A stretch of DNA of 64,000 nt from JBBRHQ01 sp963720735 (GCA_963720735.1 CAVRGL010000001.1:806001-870000), one strand, 5' to 3'. Shown: positions 53,144-63,413, counted from the first letter of the stretch. A program made the numbers and translations. Notes: generated from the letters alone by a model not told the origin.

Positions 53144-53417
53144 GCCGACCGGCCGAGTTGGAGCAATCGCCGAGGCGATCGCGCCCGCTGCTCTCTTGCG
53201 CGATGAGCAGCAGTCCGGCCGCTCACTCGATAGGTTGAGCTGGACTGGCACTTGCCGGAAAACTGGCCCAAATCGTAATCGTGGCGCACACCGGGCTTGT
53301 TGCTGGGGGCGCATTGCGATCCATCCTCGTTGCGGGGAGATCGATCGAGGCCATCTTCCGACGACGAAGTCTCGATGGGGGTTGCGCCGCCCGAGCGGGC
53401 GGCCCGACGGCTTGCGT

Positions 53418-54707
53418 CTAGGCTGTCTGCGATACCCGCGCTGGTCCCGTGCTCCTCGCGACCTCGGTCGGCAAGAGAAGGGAGAGCAGGCCGGCTGCGA
53501 GGAGGAACCCGGTCGATACCCAAAGGCACGCGGTAAGTCCGTGCCATTGATAGAGCAGCCCTGAGAGGACCGTGCCGGCGAGCCGCCCGAAGGCGTTGGC
53601 CATGTAATAGAAGCCCACGTTCATAGCCACCTTGTCGTTATCGGCGTAGGCGAGGATGAGGTAGGAGTGAACCGCGGAGTTCATCGCGAAAGCAGCCCCG
53701 AACGGGATGAGCCCGGCGATGATCGCGAGCGTCGGGTCAACGCCTGCGTTGAGAGCGGCGGCCATCGCGGCGGGGAATAGCGCCACGCCGAGCGCCAGCC
53801 ACACGGCGGTCCTTCCGTCGGGCTCGCCGCCGGCGCCGCGGCCTCGGCGGCGCACGAAGCGCGGTGCTGCGGCCTGGACCGCGCCGTAGCCGATCACCCA
53901 AACGGCGAGGAGGGTCCCGATCGCCCAGAAGCTCCAGCCCAGCTCGGCGTAGAGGAAGAACGGCAGGGCGACGACGAACCACACGTCGCGGGCGGCGAAC
54001 AGGAAGATGCGCGCGGCCGCGAGGACGTTGACGGCGCGGTTGTTGGAGAACATGTGCTTGAACTTCGCCTTCCGGTCCGGGCGCCCGAGGTGGCCGCGAA
54101 TCGAGGTGGAGGTCACGACGAGAGCGATGAGCACGAGTGCCGCGAGCGCCAGCACGGCGCTCTGAAACCCGAAAAGCGTGAGCAGCAGGCCGCCGAGGAA
54201 GAAGCCAACTCCCTTCAGGGCGTTCTTTGAGCCAGTCAGGATCGCAACCCAGCGGTACAGGGAGGATTGGTCGCCCTCGGGCACTATCAGCTTGACGGCG
54301 CTCTTGGAGCTCATCTTGTTGAGATCCTTGGCGACGCCCGACAGCGCTTGGGAGACCATGACATAAGGGACCACGAGCAGCGACGGGGGGGCGAAGCCGA
54401 GCATGCAAAGCGCCGTGACCTGGATCGCCAGGCCCATGAAGAGCGTGACCTTCAAGCCCAGCCGGGCCGCGAGCCAGCCCCCGACCAGGTTCGTGACTAT
54501 GCCCGCGATCTCGTAGAAGACGAACAGCGAGGCAACCTGAAGCGGCGTATAGCCGAGCTGGTCGAAATAGAAGAGGACCAGCGTCCGGATCGCCCCATCG
54601 ACGAGTGTGTCGGTCCAGTATGCACCCGTTACTAGCACGTAGTTCCGCATGTCGCGGCGCCGCGGCCGTGCGGTGCCTACAGCGGCGACTTCAGTGCTGC
54701 TAGCCAT
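53418..54707 (-). CDS. arsJ: Organoarsenical efflux MFS permease ArsJ
   Basis: ATG 54707 (eight bases inside the GAPDH stop) gives 429 residues and about twelve TM helices. The opening RNYVLVTGAYWTDTLVDGAI and LVLFYFDQLGYTPLQVASLF is typical of ArsJ, as are SQALSGVAKDLNKMSSKSAV and GSKNALKGVGFFLGGLL. In the characterised pathway GAPDH forms 1-arseno-3-phosphoglycerate from arsenate and ArsJ exports it. Overlap with the GAPDH gene makes the pair clear. An earlier in-frame codon (54779) lies inside GAPDH. The 274 bp behind the stop hold nothing recognisable. Confidence 0.92.
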   Translation of the reverse strand: MASSTEVAAVGTARPRRRDMRNYVLVTGAYWTDTLVDGAIRTLVLFYFDQLGYTPLQVASLFVFYEIAGIVTNLVGGWLAARLGLKVTLFMGLAIQVTALCMLGFAPPSLLVVPYVMVSQALSGVAKDLNKMSSKSAVKLIVPEGDQSSLYRWVAILTGSKNALKGVGFFLGGLLLTLFGFQSAVLALAALVLIALVVTSTSIRGHLGRPDRKAKFKHMFSNNRAVNVLAAARIFLFAARDVWFVVALPFFLYAELGWSFWAIGTLLAVWVIGYGAVQAAAPRFVRRRGRGAGGEPDGRTAVWLALGVALFPAAMAAALNAGVDPTLAIIAGLIPFGAAFAMNSAVHSYLILAYADNDKVAMNVGFYYMANAFGRLAGTVLSGLLYQWHGLTACLWVSTGFLLAAGLLSLLLPTEVARSTGPARVSQTA

Positions 54708-55752
54708 CCGCCACCTTGGCGGAGCCAACCGTGCGCTCGGCTTCGCGGAGGCTCCTCGCGACTGTGCGCGCGAGCTCAACGAGGCGGTTCGCGTAGCCCC
54801 ACTCGTTGTCGTACCACGCGAGGATCTTCACCTGGGTTCCGTCGGTGACCATCGTCGAGGGGCCGTCGACTATCCCCGAGCGCGGGTCGTCCTTGAAGTC
54901 GACCGAGACCAGCGGCCGTCGCTCGTATCCGAGGATCCCAGCCAGCGGCCCCTCCGCGGCGGTTTCGAGCAGGCCGCTGACCTCGTCGACCGTCGTCGGG
55001 CGGGCGACCTCGAACACACAGTCCGTGAGCGAGGCGTTGAGCAGCGGCACGCGCACCGCGAGGCCGTTGAGCTTGCCCTCGAGCTCCGGGAAGATGAGCC
55101 CGATCGCAGTCGCCGACCCGGTTGTGGTGGGGATCAGCGAGGCGCTCGCTGCGCGCGCCCTGCGCAGGTCCTTGTGCGGCGAGTCGATCAGCGTCTGCGT
55201 GTTGGTCATGTCGTGCAGGGTTGTGATCTGCCCGTGGTGGATGCCGATTCCCTCGTGGATCACCTTCACGACCGGCGCGAGGCAGTTGGTCGTGCAGGAC
55301 GCCGCCGTCAACAGGTCGTGGCGCTGGGGGTCGTAAAGGTGGTCGTTGACGCCGACCACCAAGTTGAGCGCGCCGTCTTTGACCGGAGCGGCGACGATGA
55401 CCTTGCGCACGCCCTGCCGGAAGTACGCGTCGAGCAGCTCGGACGTTCGGAACCTGCCAGAGCACTCGAGAACGACATCGACGCCCAGCTCGCTCCAGGG
55501 CACATCACCGGGCTCCGGATGGCTGCTGTAGCCGATCGCCGCCCCGTTGACCATGAGCACCTCGCCGTCGCCGTGGACGTCCTCGGACCAGCGACCATGG
55601 ATCGAGTCAAACGTCAGCAGGTGGGCGGCGGTACCGGCATCGCCATGCAGCTCGTTGACGTGGGTGAACGTGAGCTCCGGCCAGCCCCAAGCGGCGCGCA
55701 GCGCCAGGCGCCCCATGCGACCGAAACCGTTGATCCCGACCCGTGCGCTCAT
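54700..55752 (-). CDS. ArsJ-associated glyceraldehyde-3-phosphate dehydrogenase
   Basis: ATG 55752 gives 350 residues with NAD-binding VGINGFGRMGRLALRAA, the catalytic Cys in LTAASCTTNCLAPVVK, STMVTDGTQVKILAWYDNEW and GYANRLVELARTVA. It differs from glycolytic forms by lacking the common NPxxxPWxxLGxD spacing (here GDVPWSELGVDVV). Placed with arsJ, acr3 and arsC, it is best read as the arsenate-dependent GAPDH that makes the organoarsenical exported by ArsJ. Confidence 0.9.
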   Translation of the reverse strand: MSARVGINGFGRMGRLALRAAWGWPELTFTHVNELHGDAGTAAHLLTFDSIHGRWSEDVHGDGEVLMVNGAAIGYSSHPEPGDVPWSELGVDVVLECSGRFRTSELLDAYFRQGVRKVIVAAPVKDGALNLVVGVNDHLYDPQRHDLLTAASCTTNCLAPVVKVIHEGIGIHHGQITTLHDMTNTQTLIDSPHKDLRRARAASASLIPTTTGSATAIGLIFPELEGKLNGLAVRVPLLNASLTDCVFEVARPTTVDEVSGLLETAAEGPLAGILGYERRPLVSVDFKDDPRSGIVDGPSTMVTDGTQVKILAWYDNEWGYANRLVELARTVARSLREAERTVGSAKVADG

Positions 55753-55860
55753 CGGGCGTGAGCGCGGATCACAATGCCCCCCGGCCGGGGCGCAACTCAT
55801 GGGGGGCGGCGTGCTCTCGCGGCACATCGACGGGTCGAAGTACGAATGCAGTGGGCGGCG

Positions 55861-56082
55861 TCACGCGGTTCTCTTCTCCAGCTGACCCCGCTCGGCGGCG
55901 GCGCAGGGCGCGCAGCGCAGTTTGCGCGCCGGCGGCTCGGCGGCAACGGGGCGGTTGATGGGCATCTGGAAGGTCAGGTGCTCATCGGACTCGATCAGGT
56001 GTTTGAGGCACAGGCCAGCGCCACAGCGGCCACAGACCGCGACAGCGGGGATCTGGTTCAAGCGACAGTCCAAGCAGTTCAC
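55861..56082 (-). CDS. Small cysteine-rich zinc-binding protein (DUF2180-like)
   Basis: The 73 residues contain MNCLDCRLNQIPAVAVCGRC and GAGLCLKHL, then LRCAPCAAAERG at the end: four CxxC-like pairs able to hold two zinc or soft-metal ions. The fold resembles B-box/DUF2180 proteins found in actinobacterial arsenic clusters. It lies seven bases downstream of acr3. A metal chaperone or sensor role is plausible but unproved. Confidence 0.7.
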   Translation of the reverse strand: MNCLDCRLNQIPAVAVCGRCGAGLCLKHLIESDEHLTFQMPINRPVAAEPPARKLRCAPCAAAERGQLEKRTA

Positions 56083-56088
56083 TGCGGC

Positions 56089-57219
56089 CTACACAGGTCG
56101 ACCAACGGGTTCGCGGAGCGGCTCGGCCCCCGGCGTTGGCGCCGCGCGCTCGTCGGGCCACCAGCGGCGTCGCAGCCATAGCGCGACGTAGACGAGGCTG
56201 ACGAGGACGGGGACCTCGATCAGCGGGCCGACGACGCCGGCGAGCGCCTGACCCGAGCTGGCGCCCCAGACACCGACCGCGACCGCGATCGCCAGCTCGA
56301 AGTCGTTGGAGGCGACGGTGAAGGCGAGCGTCGCGGTCCTGGGATAGCCGAGGTGCATCGCCCGGCCGATTCCGAAGCCGAGGATCCACATGACGACGAA
56401 GTAGACGAGCAACGGCAGCGCGATGCGTGCGACCGTCAACGGATCGGAGGTGATGTGATCGCCCTGGATCGCGAACAAGAGCACGATCGTGAACAGGAGG
56501 CCGTAGAGCGTGATCGGCGCGATTCGCGGGATGACCTTCGACTCGAACCACTCGCGACCGTGGGCCCGCAGCCCCCAGTACCGGGTGAGATAGCCCGCGG
56601 TCAGCGGGATGCCGAGGAAGATCAGCACCGTGCGGGCGACCTCCCAGATCGAGACCTCGAAGCCCTGGGTGTCGAGGCCGAGCAGGTTCGGCAGCGCGTT
56701 GAGGTAGAACCAGCCGAGGAGCGCGTAGGCGACGACCTGGAAGATCGCGTTGAAGACGACGAGGATTGCTGCGCGATCGCGATCGCCCTCGGCGAGATCG
56801 TTCCAGACCAGCACCATCGCGATGCAGCGCGCCAGGCCGACGACGATCACCCCGGTGCGAAACGCGGGCTCGTTGGCCAGGAAGATCCAGGCGAGGGCGA
56901 ACATCAACGCCGGGCCCACGACCCACGACAGGAACAGTGAGACGCCGAACATCCGCCCGTCCCCGTGGGTGCGACCGAGGTCCTCGTAGCGGACCTTGGT
57001 CAGGACCGGGTACATCATCAGCAGCAGCCCGATCGCGATCGGCAGGCTGACCGTCCCAACCTTCAGCGTGTCCAGGAAGTCGTTCAACCCGGGGACGAGC
57101 GAGCCGAGGGCGAGCCCGCCCGCCATCGCAAGCGCGATCCACAGCGGGAGGAACCGGTCGAGCGTCGACAGCCGCCGGATGACGGCCGCCTCACCGGGAC
57201 TGGTTGAAAGCTGGGTCAT
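56089..57219 (-). CDS. acr3: Arsenite efflux permease Acr3
   Basis: A 376-residue carrier with ten TM helices. VGLARCIAMVLVWNDLAEGD holds the conserved arsenite-translocating Cys, and TLAFTVASNDFELAIAVAVG contains the FTxASNNFELA-type motif. MYPVLTKVRYEDLG and PLLVYFVVMWILGFGIG also fit Acr3 rather than ArsB. It expels As(III) made by ArsC. The gene is 21 bp downstream of arsC on the same strand. Confidence 0.94.
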   Translation of the reverse strand: MTQLSTSPGEAAVIRRLSTLDRFLPLWIALAMAGGLALGSLVPGLNDFLDTLKVGTVSLPIAIGLLLMMYPVLTKVRYEDLGRTHGDGRMFGVSLFLSWVVGPALMFALAWIFLANEPAFRTGVIVVGLARCIAMVLVWNDLAEGDRDRAAILVVFNAIFQVVAYALLGWFYLNALPNLLGLDTQGFEVSIWEVARTVLIFLGIPLTAGYLTRYWGLRAHGREWFESKVIPRIAPITLYGLLFTIVLLFAIQGDHITSDPLTVARIALPLLVYFVVMWILGFGIGRAMHLGYPRTATLAFTVASNDFELAIAVAVGVWGASSGQALAGVVGPLIEVPVLVSLVYVALWLRRRWWPDERAAPTPGAEPLREPVGRPV

Positions 57220-57240
57220 GGAGAGGCCGCGCCGAACGGG

Positions 57241-57891
57241 TCAGGTCGCGCCAATGTCTCCCTTGGGCGGCGGGACCTCATCGATCAGCGCCATGACCCG
57301 CGTCGCGATCTCGTCGCGGATGCGGCGCACGGTCTCGAGATCCTTGCCGGCGGGGTCCTCGAGCTCCCAATCCTCGTAGTGCTTGCCCGGGTAGATCGGG
57401 CAGGCGTCGCCGCAGCCCATCGTGATCACGGCGTCGGCCGCTCTTACGACCTCGTCGGTCAGCGGCTTCGGGAACTCCTTGCTCACGTCAATTCCGACCT
57501 CCTCCATTGCCGCGACGACGGCGGGATTGAGCTGATCGGCCGGGTCCGAGCCGGCGGAGCGGACGTGGAGCCTGCCGGCGGAGAGCTTGTCGAGGAGGCC
57601 GGCAGCCATCTGGCTGCGGCCCGAGTTGTGGACGCAGACGAACAGAACCTCGGGCACCTCCTTCGTCACTTTACCCTCGGACTGGGCCAGAGCTCGCAAT
57701 CGCTCACGGGCGAAGCGGTGCACGAGCAGCGGCACGAAGTTGAAGAACCGCGCACCCGATAGCCGTTCGAGGGAATCATCGGCCCAGCGGTCGACCGTTT
57801 CCGCGGAGAAGATCCCCGCGAACTCCTCCTTGAGCCTCGCAGTTCCGGCGTCAACGTGGGCGCGCGTCGCAGGATCGAGTTGAAGACTCAC
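57241..57891 (-). CDS. arsC: Thioredoxin-type arsenate reductase with N-terminal three-helix domain
   Basis: The 216 residues combine an N-terminal helical bundle of about 75 residues (ARLKEEFAGIFSAETVDRWA; FFNFVPLLVHRFARERL) with a low-molecular-weight-phosphatase-like reductase. The P-loop is VCVHNSGRSQMAAGLL (Cys-x5-Arg), and the redox cysteines are in TMGCGDACPIYPG. The catalytic triad of Cys fits the thioredoxin-coupled family. The N-terminal bundle is a known actinobacterial extension of unknown role. It diverges from arsR. Confidence 0.92.
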   Translation of the reverse strand: MSLQLDPATRAHVDAGTARLKEEFAGIFSAETVDRWADDSLERLSGARFFNFVPLLVHRFARERLRALAQSEGKVTKEVPEVLFVCVHNSGRSQMAAGLLDKLSAGRLHVRSAGSDPADQLNPAVVAAMEEVGIDVSKEFPKPLTDEVVRAADAVITMGCGDACPIYPGKHYEDWELEDPAGKDLETVRRIRDEIATRVMALIDEVPPPKGDIGAT

Positions 57892-57937
57892 TGGGCACCT
57901 TCCGCTTAGACGTCTTCATCCACGCTAGCCAATTACA

Positions 57938-57950
57938 TTGATATATTCAA
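57938..57950. promoter_or_regulatory. ArsR operator candidate
   Basis: TTGA-TATAT-TCAA is a perfect inverted repeat in an AT-rich 63-bp gap between arsC and arsR. It ends four bases before the arsR ATG. ArsR/SmtB repressors bind such AT-rich palindromes, so both divergent promoters are likely repressed until As(III) binds. Confidence 0.7.
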
Positions 57951-57954
57951 ATAG

Positions 57955-58295
57955 ATGAGCGTCGATCTGGAACTCACGCCGAAGCAGAAGCGTCCCCCCG
58001 GCGAGCCGTGCTGCGAGCCGGTCGTGTATCCCGACATCGAGCGCGAGGCGGCAGAGCGGATCGCCGGCGTCGCGAAGGCGCTCGGTGATCCGATCCGGAT
58101 GCAGTTGGTCGATGTCCTCCGCAAGCACGCCGGCAAGGTCTGCGTCTGTGAACTGGTGCCGCTGTTCGATCTCTCCCAGCCGACCGTCTCCCATCATCTG
58201 AAGGTGCTGCGCGAGGCGGGGATCGTCGGCTCGGAGCGCCAAGGCCTTTGGGCGTACTACTACGTCAAGCCGGAAGCACTGGAGGAACTGAGCGC

Positions 58296-58308
<13 letters not shown>
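57955..58308 (+). CDS. arsR: Arsenite-responsive repressor ArsR
   Basis: The 117 residues show an ArsR/SmtB winged helix: RIAGVAKALGDPIRMQLVDV, then the As(III) motif KVCVCELVPLFDLSQPTVSH and HHLKVLREAGIVGSERQG. Two further Cys lie in the N-terminal GEPCCEPVVY. The CVC motif matches the alpha-3N class of ArsR. It is divergent from arsC and overlaps arsM by 13 bases, so the methyltransferase is under its own control. Confidence 0.93.
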
Positions 58309-59222
<914 letters not shown>

Positions 59223-59287
59223 CGGCCACCGCGGCGCCCGGAATCGGCGGTCTCGCCGAAGAGAGCGGGCGGGAAGCCCGCCACTCG

Positions 59288-59575
59288 CTAATCGACCTTC
59301 TCAAAGGGGAGTCCCGCCTTCTCCCAGGCCGCGAAGCCGCCCGCGACCTCGGCAGCCCCGCGTCGCACCGTCGCCTTCGAGCGGACTGCATGCTGACAGA
59401 GATAGATAGTGCCCGGTCCCTCTGGACTGGCGACATGCTTGGCGAGCGAAACCGGCTCGGCGCCTGGCGGCGCTCCGTGTCGCCGGCGCTCGATCTGCGT
59501 CCTCAAGTCGAGTAGTCGCGCATCGCCGCGCTCGACCGCCGCCCAAACCGCCTCGGGTTCTAGAGAGCGCGCCAC
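59288..59575 (-). CDS. Single-domain rhodanese-like protein
   Basis: The 95 residues follow the rhodanese fold: AVWAAVERGDARLLDLRTQI, IERRRHGAPPGAEPVSLAKH, the active-site loop IYLCQHAVRSKATVRR (catalytic Cys) and VAGGFAAWEKAGLPFEKVD. It moves sulfane sulfur or reduces arsenate-like oxyanions in some families. It is convergent with arsM and may belong to the arsenic island. The start at 59575 is the only one near the domain edge. Confidence 0.82.
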   Translation of the reverse strand: MARSLEPEAVWAAVERGDARLLDLRTQIERRRHGAPPGAEPVSLAKHVASPEGPGTIYLCQHAVRSKATVRRGAAEVAGGFAAWEKAGLPFEKVD

Positions 59576-59864
59576 TGAATCACCACCGACACAGTGTCGT
59601 CCTCCCTCTTGATCTGTTGACCCCTCGGGCCCCGCTATCGCTTCGCGCCGTGGTTCGGCGCTACGCCAAGGCCGTGAGTGTCCCGAGCGGGGCTCACGTT
59701 TCGCGAGGGGGCACCGCCCCGAGAGACACCGGCTTTGCGGTGGCGTCGTGCCGCTACGATCCCCACAGGCTCAGGGACAGCGCGCTCGCATGTGTTCCAT
59801 AAATGTGCCATTCCGCAAAGGCGCCTTAGACGCCTGCGAGAAAAAGTCCTGCATCTGAGCACGA

Positions 59865-59938
<74 letters not shown>

Positions 59939-59964
59939 CTGGGAGGTTAGGGTTCGCCCGGGCC

Positions 59965-60888
59965 ATGCAGTCCGCGCCAGATCGAGGCGAGACCGAGCGC
60001 ATCCGCCACCGGATGCAGTTGCTGATCAGGATCACGGCGCGCCCGGGGATCTTCCGCGCCGGGATCATGGTGGCGGCCCGTCGCCTGACGCCGGAGGAGG
60101 CGCGGATCCTCACCGATCTCGAGGCGAGCGGGATGGACGTCATCCAGCTGCGGGAGGTGCTGCGGGGGGCGCACGTGCTCGTCGACGACCCGGAGCTGTA
60201 CGACGCCTGGCGTGCGTTCAAGCGCAGCCGGACGCGGATCTCGAGCCACCACAGGACCGTCGACAAGACGCGCTACCCGGACATCGGCCTCAAGGGCCCG
60301 CTCGTGCGCGAGAAGCTGCACGGCCGGACCGCCGCCGGTACATGGGTCCAGCTCGAGAAGACGCCCGCGTCGATGGGCGGCAAGAAGCTCCCGCTTCCGA
60401 CCTGGACCGACATCCAGCATCTGTGGGACTACATCGTCTACCGCATCAGGCGCAGCAACGTCGGTCCCTGGGGGCTGTCGCGGCTGACCGAGAAGCGCCC
60501 GATGTACCTGTCGCCCTCCCTGCACGCGACCGTTCCGCTGCCGACGGCGGCGAACGAGGAGGTCGCGGGCGCCCTGGCGCGGATCGAGGCGGACGACGAC
60601 GTCACGTCGGCGTCGCCCGACCTGGCACGGCGCTTCCCGCCACCAGAGCGCGCGAACGACCTGCTGGAGGTCGCTTTCCGTCCCGGTGAGAGCCCGGGGC
60701 GCGGGCTGTTCGGCGGCTCGGACGTCTGGGTCACCGAGGCGGCGTCGGACAGCGCGCGAACGCAGCTCTCCAGGCAGGACGACTCGCCGCCCGCGTGGGA
60801 GCTCCCCGAGCCCGGATCGACGCGCCGCGAGAGCCTCGCGGTGGGCGAGCGCGAGCTCGCGTTCGCGGTGAGGGCCGCGGGCCCGTGA
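59965..60888 (+). CDS. Hypothetical protein
   Basis: The 307 residues begin 27 bp after tRNA-Arg at ATG 59965 (MQSAPDRGETERIRHRMQLL). I do not recognise it. The sequence is hydrophilic, with no TM segment or signal. It has a conserved-looking N-terminal half (EEARILTDLEASGMDVIQLR; GPLVREKLHGRTAAGTWVQL; LPLPTWTDIQHLWDYIVYRI) and a Ser/Pro-rich acidic tail. Its stop overlaps the GTG of the next gene, so the two are one translational unit. The local codon use is extremely GC-rich. Confidence 0.55.
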   Translation: MQSAPDRGETERIRHRMQLLIRITARPGIFRAGIMVAARRLTPEEARILTDLEASGMDVIQLREVLRGAHVLVDDPELYDAWRAFKRSRTRISSHHRTVDKTRYPDIGLKGPLVREKLHGRTAAGTWVQLEKTPASMGGKKLPLPTWTDIQHLWDYIVYRIRRSNVGPWGLSRLTEKRPMYLSPSLHATVPLPTAANEEVAGALARIEADDDVTSASPDLARRFPPPERANDLLEVAFRPGESPGRGLFGGSDVWVTEAASDSARTQLSRQDDSPPAWELPEPGSTRRESLAVGERELAFAVRAAGP

Positions 60889-61622
60889 GCGCTGCGCCTC
60901 GCCGGCCGGGCGCCTCGGACGAGCTCATCGAGGCCGTCGTCGAGCTCGTGCACACGGGCCCGGTACCGCTCGGCGCCTACACGCTGGCCGAGCTCGCGGC
61001 GGTGAACGGAACGGTCGCGCTGCTGGAGCGCGAGCCGCCGGCGGAGCTCGTCGCGGAGGCGGTGCGCTCGCTCGCCGCCCGCGACCTCGTCACGACCGAG
61101 CCGGGCGCGGACACGATCCAGGTGCGCGGCGACCTGGGAATCGCGATCGCCTTCCAGGAGCGGGCGAAGGTCGTCGTCGACGCGCGCCTGACGGGCACGG
61201 AGCCCGACGAGCCGTGGCGTTTCCTCCTCATGCCCCAGCCCGAGGACGTGACGCTCGAGGTGCTGATCGACGCGCTGGGGATCCACCTGTTCGCGTTGCG
61301 CACGAGCGCGGAGGCCGCAAGCCGCCTCCGGCAGCGGCTGCCGAGTGGGGACCGCGGGCCGCATGACGCCGACTTCGACAAGGTGCTCGCGGCAAGCGCG
61401 GAGACGGCGCTCGTGAGCGTCACGCACTGGGCGCCCCAGGGATCGCCGTCGACGACCGACGTCGCGCTCGCGCACGACGACGGCGCCCTCCACGTGTTCC
61501 TGCGCGACCCCGACCAGCCGAGCCGCATGGTCGCCCAGGGCCTGGACGCCGACGAGCTGCACGCGCTGCTCGCGAAGTTCGCGGATCCGCGACCGCGTGG
61601 GGACGGGCAGGACGGGAGCTGA
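60885..61622 (+). CDS. Hypothetical protein (EspG-like pattern, weak)
   Basis: GTG 60885 gives 245 residues. The order SDELIEAVVELVHTGPVPLG, LVAEAVRSLAARDLVTTEPG, VRGDLGIAIAFQERAKVVVD, WRFLLMPQPEDVTLEVLID and LHVFLRDPDQPSRMV has some similarity to EspG-type secretion chaperones, but no ESX gene is in the window and the match is only by eye. It is cytosolic, with no Cys motif. It is coupled to the preceding gene. Confidence 0.5.
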   Translation: MSAAPRRPGASDELIEAVVELVHTGPVPLGAYTLAELAAVNGTVALLEREPPAELVAEAVRSLAARDLVTTEPGADTIQVRGDLGIAIAFQERAKVVVDARLTGTEPDEPWRFLLMPQPEDVTLEVLIDALGIHLFALRTSAEAASRLRQRLPSGDRGPHDADFDKVLAASAETALVSVTHWAPQGSPSTTDVALAHDDGALHVFLRDPDQPSRMVAQGLDADELHALLAKFADPRPRGDGQDGS

Positions 61623-61675
61623 TCGAGCCCGGCGCGTCGGAGCGGTCCTCACGTTCAAGCGGTAGAACGCCGGCC

Positions 61676-62167
61676 CTAGTGGGCGGTGGGCGGCGGCGGC
61701 TGGGAGTCGACGATCGAGATGTGGCCGGTGATCAGGGCCTGCTCGCCGGTATCGGATGGGGCGGAGCAGTCGGACGGCCGGCGCCCGTCGAGGAGGCCGG
61801 TCAGGCGGGCACCGAAGGTGTCGGGGTTGCCGTCGTGCACCGTGATCGTCACGACGCCGGGCCCGCCCGTCTCATCGTCGAAGTTGAGGATGGCGTCGGC
61901 CCCGTCGACAGCGAGGCAGGTCACCGGTCCGCTCAGCTGCTTCCAGATCGGCTCCGTCGGGGAGGGGAAGAGGACCTCGATGGCCACGTGCCCCCCCGCG
62001 CTCTCTCCGCTCGGACCGCTGACCGCGGTGATCGCATCCACGCGCAGGCTGCCGTCCTGGGTCTCGCCCTGCCCGCCCGAGAAGAGCACCGAGTCCTGAC
62101 CCGCGCAGCCGATCAAGGCGAGGGCCGCTCCCACGAGGACGGCACTGAACAGCGTCCTGCGCACCAC
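61676..62167 (-). CDS. Small lipoprotein (paralogue A)
   Basis: The 163 residues start MVRRTLFSAVLVGAALALIG with the lipobox Cys next (ALIGC), so the protein is anchored in the membrane. Then TQDGSLRVDAITAVSGPSGE, GPVTCLAVDGADAILNFDD, VVTITVHDGNPDTFGARL and a closing LITGHISIVDSQ form a beta-rich domain with two Cys. I know no family. A frameshifted tandem copy lies directly upstream. Confidence 0.7.
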   Translation of the reverse strand: MVRRTLFSAVLVGAALALIGCAGQDSVLFSGGQGETQDGSLRVDAITAVSGPSGESAGGHVAIEVLFPSPTEPIWKQLSGPVTCLAVDGADAILNFDDETGGPGVVTITVHDGNPDTFGARLTGLLDGRRPSDCSAPSDTGEQALITGHISIVDSQPPPPTAH

Positions 62168-62297
62168 ACGAGCCTCCGCTCCTCGATCCAGCCCAGCCCT
62201 CGACTACACCGGAGCCCTGGGAGAAAGTGAATCCCCTCAAGGGATACTCAGCGGTCCGGGCGCTCCGCATCGCCCCTTGTCGATACGGAGCGCGGTG

Positions 62298-62785
62298 TCA
62301 CCTCGCTATGGGCGTCGGCTGGGAGTCGACGATCGAGATGTGTCCGCTGATCAGAGGCTTTCCGGCGGGGATCGGGGTAGGGGGGCAGTCGCCGGGCGGC
62401 GGGCCGCCTCAAGGCGAGCCGCGAAGGTGTCGGGGTTGCCGTCGTGCACCGTGATCGTTATGACGCCGAGACCGAGCTGCTGCTCGTCGTAGTTGAGCGT
62501 GGCGTCGTGCCCGTCGACAGCGAGGCAGGTCACCGGTCCCCGCAGTTCGACCGAGACCGGCCCGCGCGGGCCGGGGACAACGGTCGTGAGGTCCACGCTC
62601 CCGCCCGCGTTTTCTCCGCTCGGACCGCTGAAGGCGGTCATCACACTCACGAATGTGCTGCCGTCCTGGGTCTCGCCCACGCCCGTGAGGCTCACCGAGT
62701 CCTGACCCACGCAACCGGTCAAGGCAAGGGCCGCTGTCATCAGGACGGCGCTGAACAGCGTCCTGCGCGCCACACGGGCCTCCAC
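62298..62785 (-). pseudogene. Small lipoprotein (paralogue B), frameshifted
   Basis: The copy has the same layout as paralogue A: RRTLFSAVLMTAALALTGC, TQDGSTFVSVMTAFSGPSGE, GPVTCLAVDGHDATLNYDE and VITITVHDGNPDTFAARL. At about 62388-62400 the frame shifts; restored, it ends PLISGHISIVDSQPTPIAR at 62298, again like A. The tail beyond the break is otherwise conserved, so the indel is recent or a read error. Confidence 0.75.
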
Positions 62786-62848
62786 TCCTCGATCCAGCTC
62801 TCGACTACACCGGACCCCTGGGAGAAAGTCAATCCCCTCAAGGGGTAC

Positions 62849-63413
62849 TCAGCGGTCCGGGCGCTCCGGGTAGACCTCGTCGATCGTGGTCAGCGCTCGG
62901 TACGGCGCGGGTGCGGCGGCCGCGCGGATCGCTTGGGCGCCTCCGGCGAGGCGGTCGCAGATCGCGAGCACGCCGCAGATCTCGAGGTCGGCTTCGCGGA
63001 CCGCTTCGAGCGCGCGCAGCGTCGAGCCGCCGGTGGTCACGACGTCCTCGACCACCAGGCAGCGCTCGCCGGGCTCGAGGTCCGGTCCCTCGATGCGGCG
63101 TCCGAGCCCGTGCTCCTTGGCCTCCTTGCGCACGAAGAACGCCTTGACGTCGGCGCCGCCGGCCAGCGCCGCGCAGGCGATCGGGTCGGCGCCCATGGTC
63201 AGGCCGCCGACGGCGGTGGCTCCCCATTCGCGCGCCTGCTCGGCGACCAGCGCCGCCAGCGCCATGAAGCCGCGCGGGCGCAGGATCGCGCGCTTGGCGT
63301 CGACCAGGTACTGCGCCCCGCGCACCGCTGGTCAGCGTCACCTCGCCGACGATGAGCGCGTGCTTGCGCAGCTCGGAGAGGAGCGTCTCCCGGGGGTCAG
63401 GAGTGCCTGGCAC
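62849..63413 (-). pseudogene. pyrE: Orotate phosphoribosyltransferase, frameshifted
   Basis: The N-terminal frame from GTG 63413 reads ETLLSELRKHALIVGEVTLT SG-like sequence; the second frame gives AQYLVDAKRAILRPRGFMAL, VGGLTMGADPIACAALAGG, the PRPP loop CLVVEDVVTTGGSTLRALEA and DEVYPERPDR. The join needs one base near 63318-63330. The whole would be a standard OPRTase of about 188 residues for UMP synthesis. Since pyrE is normally essential for prototrophy, an assembly indel is likely. Confidence 0.85.

Larger units (their letters stand above)
61676..62870. repeat. Tandem duplication of a ~600-bp lipoprotein unit
   Basis: Upstream of each lipoprotein gene lies almost the same 58-bp stretch (62212-62270 and 62812-62870), containing CTGGGAGAAAGT, a CCCCTCAAGGG hairpin and TCAGCGGTCCGGGCGCTCC. 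In the right copy that last part is the 3' end of pyrE; in the left copy the same bases lie in non-coding DNA. So the unit was duplicated together with the last codons of pyrE. Confidence 0.8.

Noticed and set aside
55982..57142. 386-codon minus-strand open frame within acr3
   Set aside because: It is a shifted frame of acr3, which has clear Acr3 motifs in the other frame.
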